Shown: positions 6,865 through 14,048 of the stretch, piece after piece
How the letters are laid out: each line of letters starts with the position of its first letter
How positions within the stretch are numbered: the first letter of the stretch is position 1
Assembly: GCA_001593925.1 (NCBI GenBank)
Contig: LUCD01000008.1
Coordinates: 1 to 18,453, forward strand
Length of the DNA: 18,453 bases
Source: Candidatus Bathyarchaeota archaeon B26-1
Lineage (GTDB): Archaea; Thermoproteota; Bathyarchaeia; Bathyarchaeales; B26-1
Direction: 5' to 3'
Notes under the pieces: generated by a model
Seen by the model: only the letters and a program-made list of their open reading frames with translations
Told to the model about the DNA's origin: nothing
Databases searched by the model: none
Translations under genes and position numbers: made by a program

Positions 6865-7632
6865 TTGGCTAAAGCATATTTATGTTGGTTAGCAGGATTG
6901 AGCCTCTCAATCTCCGAGTTGTATCTCAAGTTTCTAGCTGAAAGGTTAAGGTTGGTTAGAGGCCTCCAGCAAAGGCTTCTAAGCCTCTTCGAGTCGGGGG
7001 TAATCTCACATTCAACCATGGAGGAGGGGAGTAAAAAGCTTAAAAGCGAAGTCACAGTACTGGAAGGTGGACTGAGAAGTTTGCTCAAGATAATTAGACG
7101 CAACATGGAGGAGCTCGAGAAGACGATCCGGCTGATGGAGATGCATCTGACCAAGATCGAGGTCGACTACGCGGCCGGAGAACTCGGGGAGGAGAGATAC
7201 CTCAAGGAGAGGGACATACTCACGTCAGGGATAGAACTCCTAAAAGAGCGGCTTGAACATATGAAGAGATTAGCCGGGGAAGCGTCTCTAGAAGCCGCCC
7301 CGGAGGAGAGGGCGGAAACGATCCTTAGAGAGGTCCCCGCCGAGAGGGCGTTCTACTTCTACACCGACTACGGCAAATATACAGGCACCTACGCGAGGAG
7401 CCTCGAAGAGTTCGCCGAGACCCTAGAGAAGATCAGCGTTGAGTCGATAAGGTTCCACTTGAGGAGGGGAGACTTCCAAGTCTGGATAAGGGACCTCGGG
7501 GACCCGGGGCTCGCCGAGGCCCTAGACAGCATAGATGAGCCGAACCTAAACGACCGAGAATTAAGGGAGGAGGTCGCCAGAAGGGTTAGAGAGAGGGTTG
7601 AAGACCTAAAGACGGGTCTGACGTCCAGCTGA
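6865..7632 (+). CDS. CdvA-like coiled-coil protein with a DUF5752-like C-terminal domain
   Basis: The product is up to 255 residues. Residues about 40-150 are charged heptad-like helix, including KIEVDYAAGELGEERYLKER, which resembles the coiled coil of archaeal CdvA-like proteins. After a short linker, residues about 155-235 (FYFYTDYGKYTGTYARSLEEF, broken here by a conserved aromatic core, then SIRFHLRRGDFQVWI and GDPGLAEALDSI) resemble the DUF5752 family, whose function is unknown. I recognise both families by eye only. TTG at 6865 gives the longest frame. A TATA-like CATATTTATG at about 6874-6883 suggests the real start is TTG 6898 or a little later, possibly leaderless. No ESCRT-III (cdvB) gene is nearby, so a role in division is only a guess. 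Confidence 0.6.
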   Translation: MAKAYLCWLAGLSLSISELYLKFLAERLRLVRGLQQRLLSLFESGVISHSTMEEGSKKLKSEVTVLEGGLRSLLKIIRRNMEELEKTIRLMEMHLTKIEVDYAAGELGEERYLKERDILTSGIELLKERLEHMKRLAGEASLEAAPEERAETILREVPAERAFYFYTDYGKYTGTYARSLEEFAETLEKISVESIRFHLRRGDFQVWIRDLGDPGLAEALDSIDEPNLNDRELREEVARRVRERVEDLKTGLTSS

Positions 7633-7634
7633 AA

Positions 7635-7644
7635 GGTTTATCTA
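7635..7644 (+). promoter_or_regulatory. TATA box for lysK
   Basis: GGTTTATCTA begins 3 bases after the previous stop and about 75-80 bases before the TTG start at 7717. Transcription would start near 7665. Confidence 0.4.
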
Positions 7645-7716
7645 GCCGTGCGGTCGGTTGAATAAGGCGGGTTTCACGGGCTCTTCAGCCGTCCAGTCCC
7701 TGACGGAGGCCTGAAG

Positions 7717-9336
7717 TTGAGGGCGATTATAGGGCATGGAACATGGTACGACAAGGTTGCGGTTGAGATCATAGAGAGGGAACGCCGCCTAGGCAGGAGC
7801 CTCGACCTCCTTAGGGTTGAGAGCGGAGTCGCGGCGTCGGGGATACCTCACATCGGGAGTTTGGGGGAGGTCGCCAGAAACTACGCGGTCGCCTTAGCCC
7901 TCAGAGAGCAAGGCTACAACTCCGAGTTCATAGTCTTCTCCGACAACAAGGACGGGTTGAGGAGCGTTCCGAAGGGCCTCCCAAAATCCCTAGAGAAGTA
8001 CATAGGCTACCCGGTCATGGAGGTTCCAGACCCATTCAAGTGTCATAGCAGCTTCGGAGAGCACATGATCTCCCTGCTCCTAGAAGCCCTAGACGAGTGC
8101 GGGATCGAGTACAGGTTTATCTCAGCCGTCGAAGCCTACAGAAGCGGCCTCCTAAACGAGGAGATAAGGACCATACTCGAGAACGCTGAGAGGGTTAGCC
8201 GTATAGTCAAGGATGAGACGGGGCAAGAGAAGTATGAGAAGGTCCTTCCATACTTTCCGGTCTGCTCCTCCTGCGGCCGAATATACACGACGAAAGCCTA
8301 CAAGTTCCTTCCAGAGGAAGGGAAGGTCCTCTACGTATGTGAGGGGATGGAGATTAAGGGGCGGTGGCTTGAAGGTTGCGGGTATGAGGGGGAGGCCGAC
8401 TACACGAAGGGCGAGGGAAAACTGAGCTGGAAGGCGGGGGAGTTCGCGGCCCGCTGGAGAGCCCTAAAAATAAGGTTTGAGGCGTACGGGAAGGATATAG
8501 CCGACTCCGTCAGGGTGAACGACAGGATAAGCCGGGAGATACTCAACTACGAGCCTCCCCTCCACGCCCAGTACGAGATGTTCCTAGATAAGAGCGGGAG
8601 GAAGATATCGAAGTCCGTCGGTAACGTCTTCACGCCCCAAGTCTGGTTCAGGTACGGCTCGCCTCAATCCCTACTCCTACTCATGTTGAAGAGGTTCGTT
8701 GGAACAAGAAACGTCTCGGTTACGGATATACCCCAATACATGAATGAGCTAGACGAGCTCGAGGACATATACTTCGGAAAGAAGCGTATAGCAGACGAGA
8801 AGGAACGCGCAAAGCTCACGGGCTTATATAAGTATGTCTGGCTTATGAAGCCCCCAGCCAAACCCAGCCCCCACATACCCTACAACCTGTTGACTTACCT
8901 AGCGAAGGTCGCCCCGAAAGGCTCCGAGACGGATTTTATAGTGGAGAAGCTGAGAAGATACGGATACTCCGACCTAACGTTAACCGAGGAGCTGAAACGT
9001 AGAATAGGGTACGCCCTAAACTGGGTTAGAGACTTCGCCGAGATCAAAGAGACGAGTGTGGAGCTGAGCAGAAACGAGGAGAAAGCCATACGCGACATAA
9101 TCGAAGCCTTAAAGACCGAGGCTGAAGCTGAGAAGATACAGAACCTGATCTTCGAGGCGGCTAGGAGGAACGGGGTTCAGCCGAAGAGGCTCTTCAGAAC
9201 CCTATACCGAATATTGCTGGGCATGCCTCACGGCCCAAGGATGGGCCCATACATCGTCGCCATGGGAAGAGAGAACGTGATCCACTCCCTAGAGAGAGCC
9301 CTAAAAGAGGGTGGAGGAAGCCCCTCCAGCACGTAG
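7717..9336 (+). CDS. lysK: Class I lysyl-tRNA synthetase
   Basis: The 539-residue enzyme charges tRNA-Lys. It is of the class I type common in archaea and unrelated to bacterial and eukaryotic class II LysRS. The HIGH-type signature is SGIPHIGSLGEV near residue 45. VFSDNKDGLRSVPKGLP near residue 75-92 is characteristic of LysRS-I. A zinc-ribbon-like part (CSSCG...CEGM...GCGYEGE) follows, and the KMSKS loop is DKSGRKISKSVGN near residue 296. The C-terminal helical anticodon-binding region is complete. TTG at 7717 is preceded by GGAGG (7705-7709) at 7 bases. Length is normal for the family. Confidence 0.95.
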   Translation: MRAIIGHGTWYDKVAVEIIERERRLGRSLDLLRVESGVAASGIPHIGSLGEVARNYAVALALREQGYNSEFIVFSDNKDGLRSVPKGLPKSLEKYIGYPVMEVPDPFKCHSSFGEHMISLLLEALDECGIEYRFISAVEAYRSGLLNEEIRTILENAERVSRIVKDETGQEKYEKVLPYFPVCSSCGRIYTTKAYKFLPEEGKVLYVCEGMEIKGRWLEGCGYEGEADYTKGEGKLSWKAGEFAARWRALKIRFEAYGKDIADSVRVNDRISREILNYEPPLHAQYEMFLDKSGRKISKSVGNVFTPQVWFRYGSPQSLLLLMLKRFVGTRNVSVTDIPQYMNELDELEDIYFGKKRIADEKERAKLTGLYKYVWLMKPPAKPSPHIPYNLLTYLAKVAPKGSETDFIVEKLRRYGYSDLTLTEELKRRIGYALNWVRDFAEIKETSVELSRNEEKAIRDIIEALKTEAEAEKIQNLIFEAARRNGVQPKRLFRTLYRILLGMPHGPRMGPYIVAMGRENVIHSLERALKEGGGSPSST

Positions 9337-9357
9337 AGAACCATCCTTCCAACATCA

Positions 9358-9367
9358 CTTTTATAAC
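9358..9367 (+). promoter_or_regulatory. TATA box for the hydroxyacid dehydrogenase gene
   Basis: CTTTTATAAC is followed, after a leader of about 30 bases, by GGAGGTG (9408-9414) and TTG 9420. Confidence 0.5.
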
Positions 9368-9419
9368 TTGAATGGGATTATTAAGGCTTGAATCTGCCTA
9401 AGCGTTTGGAGGTGCCCGT

Positions 9420-10334
9420 TTGGAGGCTAAACCTAGGGTAGGCTTCATAGGGTTAGGCGTTATGGGTAAGCCGATGGCTAGGAGGCTCCTAGAGGCTGGA
9501 TACCCCTTAACCGTCTGGAACAGGACGCGGTCCAAGATGGAGAGCCTCATCTCGGCGGGGGCTAAAGGAGCATCCTCACCGAAAGAGGTTGCTGAGAACT
9601 CAGACATCGTCATAACCATGGTGACGGACTCCCCCGACGTTGAGGAGGTCGTCTTGGGGCCTTCAGGCGTGATAGAAGGTGCCAGAGAAGGGTTGATCCT
9701 CATCGATATGAGCACAATCTCGCCGTACGTTACGAGGAGGATAGCGTCCCGGCTTGCGGAGAAAGGCGTGGTCATGCTCGACGCACCCGTGAGCGGAGGA
9801 GACATCGGAGCTGAGAAAGGAACACTCTCCATAATGGTTGGGGGCCCAAAAGAGGCGTACGAGAAGTGTCTCCCCATCTTCAAGGTTCTCGGCAAGAGGA
9901 TAACACATATGGGGCCGAACGGAGCCGGCCAGATGACCAAACTCTGCAACCAGGTGATCTGCGCAATAAACATCCAGGCCGTATGCGAGGGGCTCACATT
10001 AGCCGCCAAAGCCGGCTTAAACCTAGAACGGTTCCTAGAGGTTGTGACGGCCGGCGCGGCCGGGTCATGGATGCTCTCGAACCTGGGGCCCAAGATGATC
10101 AAGGGAGACCTCGAACCCGGCTTCAGGATAAGACATCAGCTCAAAGACCTAAGACTTGTCTTGGAGGCGGCTTCGAACCTAAAGCTCCCCTTGCCGGGGA
10201 CGGCTCTCGTCCAGCAGATGCTGAGGGCTGTGGAGGCTGAAGGCTTAGGCGAGAAGGGAACCCAAGCGCTCATCGTAGCCATGGAGAAGCTTGCAGGCTT
10301 CAAGGTTAGAGGGAGAAGCGGAACTGAAACATGA
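9420..10334 (+). CDS. 3-hydroxyisobutyrate dehydrogenase-family NAD(P)-dependent beta-hydroxyacid dehydrogenase
   Basis: The 304-residue product has the full family layout. VGFIGLGVMGKPMARRLLEA (residues 7-26) is the Rossmann dinucleotide loop. LDAPVSGGDIGAEKGTLSIM near residue 122 is the substrate-binding signature. GAGQMTKLCNQV carries the catalytic lysine (about Lys174). The helical C-terminal domain has LKDLRLVLEAA, including the conserved KD pair. The Arg in WNRTRSK after the second strand suggests a preference for NADP over NAD. Substrates in the family include 3-hydroxyisobutyrate, tartronate semialdehyde and succinic semialdehyde, and sequence alone does not choose among them. TTG 9420 follows GGAGGTG (9408-9414). 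Confidence 0.88.
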   Translation: MEAKPRVGFIGLGVMGKPMARRLLEAGYPLTVWNRTRSKMESLISAGAKGASSPKEVAENSDIVITMVTDSPDVEEVVLGPSGVIEGAREGLILIDMSTISPYVTRRIASRLAEKGVVMLDAPVSGGDIGAEKGTLSIMVGGPKEAYEKCLPIFKVLGKRITHMGPNGAGQMTKLCNQVICAINIQAVCEGLTLAAKAGLNLERFLEVVTAGAAGSWMLSNLGPKMIKGDLEPGFRIRHQLKDLRLVLEAASNLKLPLPGTALVQQMLRAVEAEGLGEKGTQALIVAMEKLAGFKVRGRSGTET

Positions 10335-10562
10335 ACGGCGGAGGGACAAAAGATAAATCGGCCTCAAACGCCTATTCTCTTCCGACTGAAGTGACGGTGA
10401 GAGGGATGCACCGCCAATTTACTTAAACCCCGGAACCCGTAAACTCCCGGTTGACTCAGCTGGAACCCTTAGACTTCTTCCGCACGGAGGGCTCCACTCG
10501 CAAGTTAGGCGGCATCCAGCTCTCCAGCCCGACAGAAGAGTTGAGGATTGGAGGATCGAACG
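10335..10562. other. Leader region before pheS
   Basis: This 228-base spacer has a weak TATA-like box at 10417-10428 (ATTTACTTAAAC). That would give pheST a long leader of about 110 bases. AGCTGG (10458-10463) can pair with CCAGCT further on (10516-10521). GGAGG at 10550-10554 sets the pheS start. I see no tRNA, no clear leader peptide and no known riboswitch; the frame opening at 10451 runs out of phase into pheS. Confidence 0.4.
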
Positions 10563-12074
10563 TTGAGCGAGCTACGCGAATACGAGAGGAAGACCCTGCT
10601 CACCCTGAAGGTTCTAGGCGGCAGAGCAACGGTCAACGAGGTCGCCGAGAAAGGGAACCTAGCCCACGCGGCCGTCATGCGCGCGGCCCTCTCCCTAGAA
10701 GAAGCCGGCCTGATAAGGGTTCATGAGAAGAAGGTGACGCGAATCCGGCTGAACGAGGAGGGCATGCTCTACGCTGAGGAAGGCCTGCCGGAGAGGAGGC
10801 TCGTCAAGGCCCTGAAGGATATGGGAGGCGAGGCTCCGATGGAGGAGGCCGGCGAGGCCGCCGGCCTAAGCAAGAGGCTCCTAGCAATAGCTCTGGGGTG
10901 GATAAGCCGGAAGGGATGGGCCGCCGTAGACAGGAAGGAACGCGTCTTGAGGATGCCCATTGAACCGCCCGTGGGGGCCGACGAGAAGCTCTTAGCCTCC
11001 CTCAAGAGGGAGGGAACCTTGACGGTTGAGGAGCTCGATGAGGAGATGCAGGAAGCCTTCAAGCTTCTGAAAGGGAGAAGAATCCTGGAGGTTGATGAGG
11101 AGACCTTTAGGGAGCTCGAGCTCACGGATGAGGGTTGGAGGCTCTTAAGGAAGGGCATAGAGGTCGTCGAGGAGGTTACTCAGCTCACGCCAAACCTGAT
11201 CGTCACGGGGCGTTGGCGTAAGGTTAGGCTTCGCAGATACAACATAAAGGCTCCAGTCTCCAAGGTCTGGCCGGGGAAGAAGCATCCATACCTAAGGTTT
11301 CTAGACGAGTTGAGGGAGAGGCTTGTCGCTTTAGGATTCAAGGAGATGACAGGCCCAATCGTGGAGCTGAGCTTCTTCAACTGCGACGCCCTCTACATGC
11401 CGCAGAACCACCCGGCTCGGGAGGTCCACGACATGTACTTCATAAAGGAGCCGGCCTACGGAAACCTGAAGCCTTACGAGGATGCTCTGAGGAACGTTAA
11501 AGAGACCCATGAGAACGGGTGGACGACGGGGTCTACGGGGTGGGGCTACAAGTTCTCAACCCTCGAGGCAAGCCGACTCGTCCTGAGGAGTCAGACGACC
11601 GCCCTAAGCGCTAGGACTCTCCTAAGTAAAGAATTGGAGATTCCGGGGAAATACTTCGCCATAGCGCGGTGTTACAGGCCTGACGTGGTCGACAGAACCC
11701 ACCTGACAGAGTTCAACCAAGTTGAGGGTATAGTGCTCGGCGAGGACCTCTCCTTTAGAGACCTCCTAGGCATACTGGAGAGGTTCGCCGTGGAGATAGC
11801 TGAGGCCGATAGGGTTAGGTTCAGGCCGGGATACTTCCCCTTCACGGAGCCGAGTGTGGAGCTCCACGCGTACAGGGAAGGCTACGGGTGGATGGAGTTT
11901 GGGGGAGCTGGTATCTTCAGGCCTGAGGTTACCCTGCCCCTCGGGGTGGACGTACCGGTCTTGGCTTGGGGCCTCGGGGTTGACCGCATCTTCATGATGA
12001 AGACCAACATCGACGATATACGCTACCTGTTCACTCAAGACTTGGAGTGGTTGAGAGGGAGAGGGGTGATCTGA
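10563..12074 (+). CDS. pheS: Phenylalanyl-tRNA synthetase alpha subunit
   Basis: The 503-residue catalytic subunit has archaeal/eukaryotic architecture. N-terminal winged-helix repeats (about residues 1-170, such as LTLKVLGGRATVNEVAEKG) bind tRNA, and a class II core follows from about residue 215. HPAREVHDMYFI, RTHLTEFNQVEGIV (motif 2 region, near residue 380-390) and LAWGLGVDRIFMM (motif 3, near residue 468) are typical. TTG 10563 is preferred over TTG 10548 because GGAGG at 10550-10554 sits 8 bases before it. The end of pheS (stop 12072-12074) carries the strong Shine-Dalgarno for pheT, so the two subunits are made from one transcript. Confidence 0.96.
   Translation: MSELREYERKTLLTLKVLGGRATVNEVAEKGNLAHAAVMRAALSLEEAGLIRVHEKKVTRIRLNEEGMLYAEEGLPERRLVKALKDMGGEAPMEEAGEAAGLSKRLLAIALGWISRKGWAAVDRKERVLRMPIEPPVGADEKLLASLKREGTLTVEELDEEMQEAFKLLKGRRILEVDEETFRELELTDEGWRLLRKGIEVVEEVTQLTPNLIVTGRWRKVRLRRYNIKAPVSKVWPGKKHPYLRFLDELRERLVALGFKEMTGPIVELSFFNCDALYMPQNHPAREVHDMYFIKEPAYGNLKPYEDALRNVKETHENGWTTGSTGWGYKFSTLEASRLVLRSQTTALSARTLLSKELEIPGKYFAIARCYRPDVVDRTHLTEFNQVEGIVLGEDLSFRDLLGILERFAVEIAEADRVRFRPGYFPFTEPSVELHAYREGYGWMEFGGAGIFRPEVTLPLGVDVPVLAWGLGVDRIFMMKTNIDDIRYLFTQDLEWLRGRGVI
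12065..12071 (+). promoter_or_regulatory. Strong Shine-Dalgarno for pheT fixing an ACG start
   Basis: GGTGATC is a 7-base match to the complement of the 16S 3' end (full site GGAGGTGATC) and lies inside the last pheS codons. It is at normal distance from ACG 12076 and over 200 bases from the first ATG, GTG or TTG in the pheT frame. Confidence 0.65.
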
Positions 12075-12075
12075 G

Positions 12076-13767
12076 ACGCCGACGATAGAGGTTGACTATA
12101 GAGACTTCCTCGACCTGCTGGGCTTAGACCTTGCGAGGGACGTCGAGGCGTTAGACAACATTCTCTCCTACGTTAAGGGCGAGGTTAAACTCTTCAGGGA
12201 CGACGAACTCCACATAGAACTCCAAGACACGAACCGTCCAGACCTCTGGTGCGTAGAGGGGCTGGCGAGGGCTCTTAGGGGCTTCTTAGGTTTAGAGAAG
12301 GGTTTGAAGAGTTACGTGGTTGAGGGCGACTCGGGCGTCGAGGTAACGGTTGATGCTAGGCTCTGGAAGATTAGGCCCTACATAGCCTGCGCCGTCGTCG
12401 AGGGGGTTGAGGTCACGGACGTAATGATCAGGCAGGTTATGCGCCTCCAAGACAAGATGGACGAGACGTATGGGAGGCAGAGGCGTAGAACATCCATAGG
12501 CCTCTACGACTTCGACTTGGTTACGCCGCCCCTACGCTACAGAGTCGCCAAACCCAGAGAGGTCAAGTTCGTCCCCTTAGAGTTCGAGGAAGAGCTCACC
12601 CTAGAGGAGATTCTGGAGAGGCATCCGAAGGGAGTTGAGTATGGGCATCTGGTTCGACACCACCCCGTCTGGCCGATCTTCATGGACTCAGCCGACAAGG
12701 TTCTCTCCTTCCCCCCAATCATAAACTCGAACGACCTCGGAAGGATAACGGAGAAGACCCGGAACATCCTAGTTGAGGTTACCGGAACCTCCTTCGAGAC
12801 TGTTCTCAACACCCTGATGAACGTGACCTTGGCCCTAGCCGACAGGGGAGGCCGCATCCGCTCAGCTAAGATTCACTACCCATACGAGGGGTTCGAGGAC
12901 GTTGTTACGCCCCGCCTGGAGACGCGGAGGCTCACCATCGACTTGAAGTATATACGTAGGGTCCTCGGCTTGGACCTGAAGCCTCTTGAGGTTAAGGAGA
13001 TGCTTGAGAGGGCGCGTTATGGTGTTCTCGGGGTGGAAGGCTCGAGGGTTGAGGTTGAGGTGCCATGCTATCGCATCGACGTGATGCACCCGATAGACGT
13101 CGTGGAGGACATAGCCATAGCCTACGACTATAACCGTATAGAACCGAGGTGGCCTAGACTCCCAACGGTTGGGAGTAAAGCCCCCGCATGTAAGCTCAGA
13201 GAAGCCGTCCGAGAAGTCATGGTCGGCCTCGGCTTCCAAGAGGTTCTATCATTCACCATGAGCAATCCGGAGAGCCTCTACGGAAAGATGAACCTAAACC
13301 CTGAGCCTGAGAGCATAGTTGAGGTTGAGAACCCGAGAATCCAATACTTTACTTGCCTCAGGAACTGGCTGTTGCCTAGCCTGATGGAGTTTCTAAGCCG
13401 AAACGTTCACGTCGAGTATCCGCAGAGGGTCTTCGAGGTTGGATACTGCATCGTCAGGGATGAAGAGGCTGAGAACATGACCCGCGACGTCGAGAAGCTA
13501 GCATGTGTCACCACCCACTCAAACGCGAACTTCGCGGAGGCGAAGGCTGTATTGGACGCCCTCCTAACGAGCCTCTCCATCCAATACGAGATTGAGGAGA
13601 CTGAACACGGCAGCTTCATCGACGGAAGAGCCGGTAAGATCACGGCTGAGGGCAGAGAGGTAGGGCTGATAGGAGAGATACACCCGCAGGTCCTCGAGAA
13701 CTGGAAGCTCAGAAACCCCGCTTCAGCCATCGAGATAAACCTAGATGAGATCAGGATGCTCTTGTAG
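12076..13767 (+). CDS. pheT: Phenylalanyl-tRNA synthetase beta subunit, apparent ACG start
   Basis: Read from ACG 12076, the product is 563 residues, the normal archaeal size, and begins (M)PTIEVDYRDFLDLLG, like the MPxIEVxxxDLxxLLG start of archaeal PheT. QDTNRPDLWCVEGLARAL near residue 50-67 is a family landmark. The B3/4 and B5 domains and a catalytic-like C-terminal fold (LGFQEVLSFTMSNPE, NLDEIRMLL at the end) follow. An in-frame TGA at 12067-12069 closes the frame upstream. No ATG, GTG or TTG occurs before TTG 12304, which would remove 76 conserved residues including the landmark. The start is therefore a rare ACG, or an ATG changed by mutation or sequencing error. It forms the alpha2-beta2 enzyme with PheS. 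Confidence 0.93.
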   Translation, partial: TPTIEVDYRDFLDLLGLDLARDVEALDNILSYVKGEVKLFRDDELHIELQDTNRPDLWCVEGLARALRGFLGLEKGLKSYVVEGDSGVEVTVDARLWKIRPYIACAVVEGVEVTDVMIRQVMRLQDKMDETYGRQRRRTSIGLYDFDLVTPPLRYRVAKPREVKFVPLEFEEELTLEEILERHPKGVEYGHLVRHHPVWPIFMDSADKVLSFPPIINSNDLGRITEKTRNILVEVTGTSFETVLNTLMNVTLALADRGGRIRSAKIHYPYEGFEDVVTPRLETRRLTIDLKYIRRVLGLDLKPLEVKEMLERARYGVLGVEGSRVEVEVPCYRIDVMHPIDVVEDIAIAYDYNRIEPRWPRLPTVGSKAPACKLREAVREVMVGLGFQEVLSFTMSNPESLYGKMNLNPEPESIVEVENPRIQYFTCLRNWLLPSLMEFLSRNVHVEYPQRVFEVGYCIVRDEEAENMTRDVEKLACVTTHSNANFAEAKAVLDALLTSLSIQYEIEETEHGSFIDGRAGKITAEGREVGLIGEIHPQVLENWKLRNPASAIEINLDEIRMLL

Positions 13768-13782
13768 ACGCGGAATCCAAAA

Positions 13783-13792
13783 CGTTTATCTT
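13783..13792 (+). promoter_or_regulatory. TATA box for a putative non-coding RNA
   Basis: CGTTTATCTT, preceded by AAAA, lies just after the pheT stop. There is no gene on this strand within the next 250 bases, so the box would serve an RNA starting near 13812. Confidence 0.45.
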
Positions 13793-13855
13793 AATTGACC
13801 GCTCCTCTTTATTTGGAGAAATCCCGCCGAGAAAACCTCCTCCGAAAGGGAGGAA

Positions 13856-13929
13856 CCCACCTAGACGGACCCGACCGAGGAGGATGAAGACTTCCAACGA
13901 TGAGGGAGGGCTTACCCAAAGGTGGGACA
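13856..13929 (+). ncRNA. H/ACA-like hairpin 1 with predicted 23S rRNA target
   Basis: At 74 bases it is the usual size of an archaeal H/ACA hairpin. A 7-bp lower stem is followed at once by ACA (13927-13929). The pocket has AGACGGA (13863-13869) on the left and CTTACCCAA (13911-13919) on the right. The upper stem is CCC/GGG (13870-13872 with 13908-13910). Above it are tandem G-A pairs, CC/GG, and a GA...UGA loop (13877-13878 and 13901-13903) like an L7Ae-binding K-loop. From the upper stem to ACA is 16 bases, within the 14-16 expected. The guides CGG and CTTACCC would select GGGUAAG-UU-CCG, a sequence I recall from helix 71 of 23S rRNA, and so modify the first U. Confidence 0.5.
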
Positions 13930-13936
13930 CGGCGGG

Positions 13937-14042
13937 CGTGGGCGTCAGAAAATCCGCGTGTGAGAGAGCCCGGCCGAGAAGAGCGAGCCCGCTCGTCTGT
14001 GAGGCTGAGTGTTAGTCGCGCGGAACACAGGCGCCCACGACA
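13937..14042 (+). ncRNA. H/ACA-like hairpin 2
   Basis: An 8-bp lower stem (13937-13944 with 14032-14039) ends directly in ACA (14040-14042). The pocket is TCAGAAAA (13945-13952) opposite ACACAGG (14025-14031). An 8-bp upper stem (13953-13960 with 14017-14024) lies exactly 15 bases from the ACA. Above it is a GA-rich internal loop closed by AGCC/GGCT (13967-13970 with 14003-14006), then a terminal hairpin GAGCG/CGCTC (13981-13985 with 13990-13994). At 106 bases it is longer than usual for an H/ACA hairpin, and a canonical K-turn is not clear. I could not name a target. Confidence 0.4.
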
Positions 14043-14048
14043 AACCCC

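Larger units (their letters stand above)
13811..14045 (+). ncRNA. Candidate structured RNA with two box H/ACA-like hairpins
   Basis: This stretch between pheT and padR has no gene and is GC-rich, unlike the AT-rich spacers elsewhere in the window. Perfect pairings found by hand are CCTCC/GGAGG (13836-13840 with 13849-13853, a small 5' hairpin), CCCACCT/AGGTGGG (13856-13862 with 13920-13926), CCCGCC/GGCGGG (13823-13828 with 13931-13936) and CGTGGGCG/CGCCCACG (13937-13944 with 14032-14039). Each of the two large hairpins ends directly in ACA. It lacks the conserved blocks of RNase P RNA and the GGAAGG/GNAR core of SRP RNA. An archaeal box H/ACA guide RNA is the best explanation I can offer. Ends are estimates from the TATA box and the last stem. 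Confidence 0.5.

Noticed and set aside
10451..10726. 91-codon frame across the pheS leader, a possible leader peptide
   Set aside because: It runs far into pheS in another frame, becomes Arg/Gly-rich there, and shows no phenylalanine cluster that would suggest attenuation.
12304..13767. pheT starting at TTG 12304
   Set aside because: It would drop 76 conserved N-terminal residues, including QDTNRPDLW, and has no ribosome site; ACG 12076 fits much better.
13811..14045. RNase P RNA or SRP 7S RNA
   Set aside because: The conserved RNase P blocks (GAGGAAAGUCC, 3' GGCUUA after ACAGA) are not in the right order, and the SRP helix 8 core is missing.
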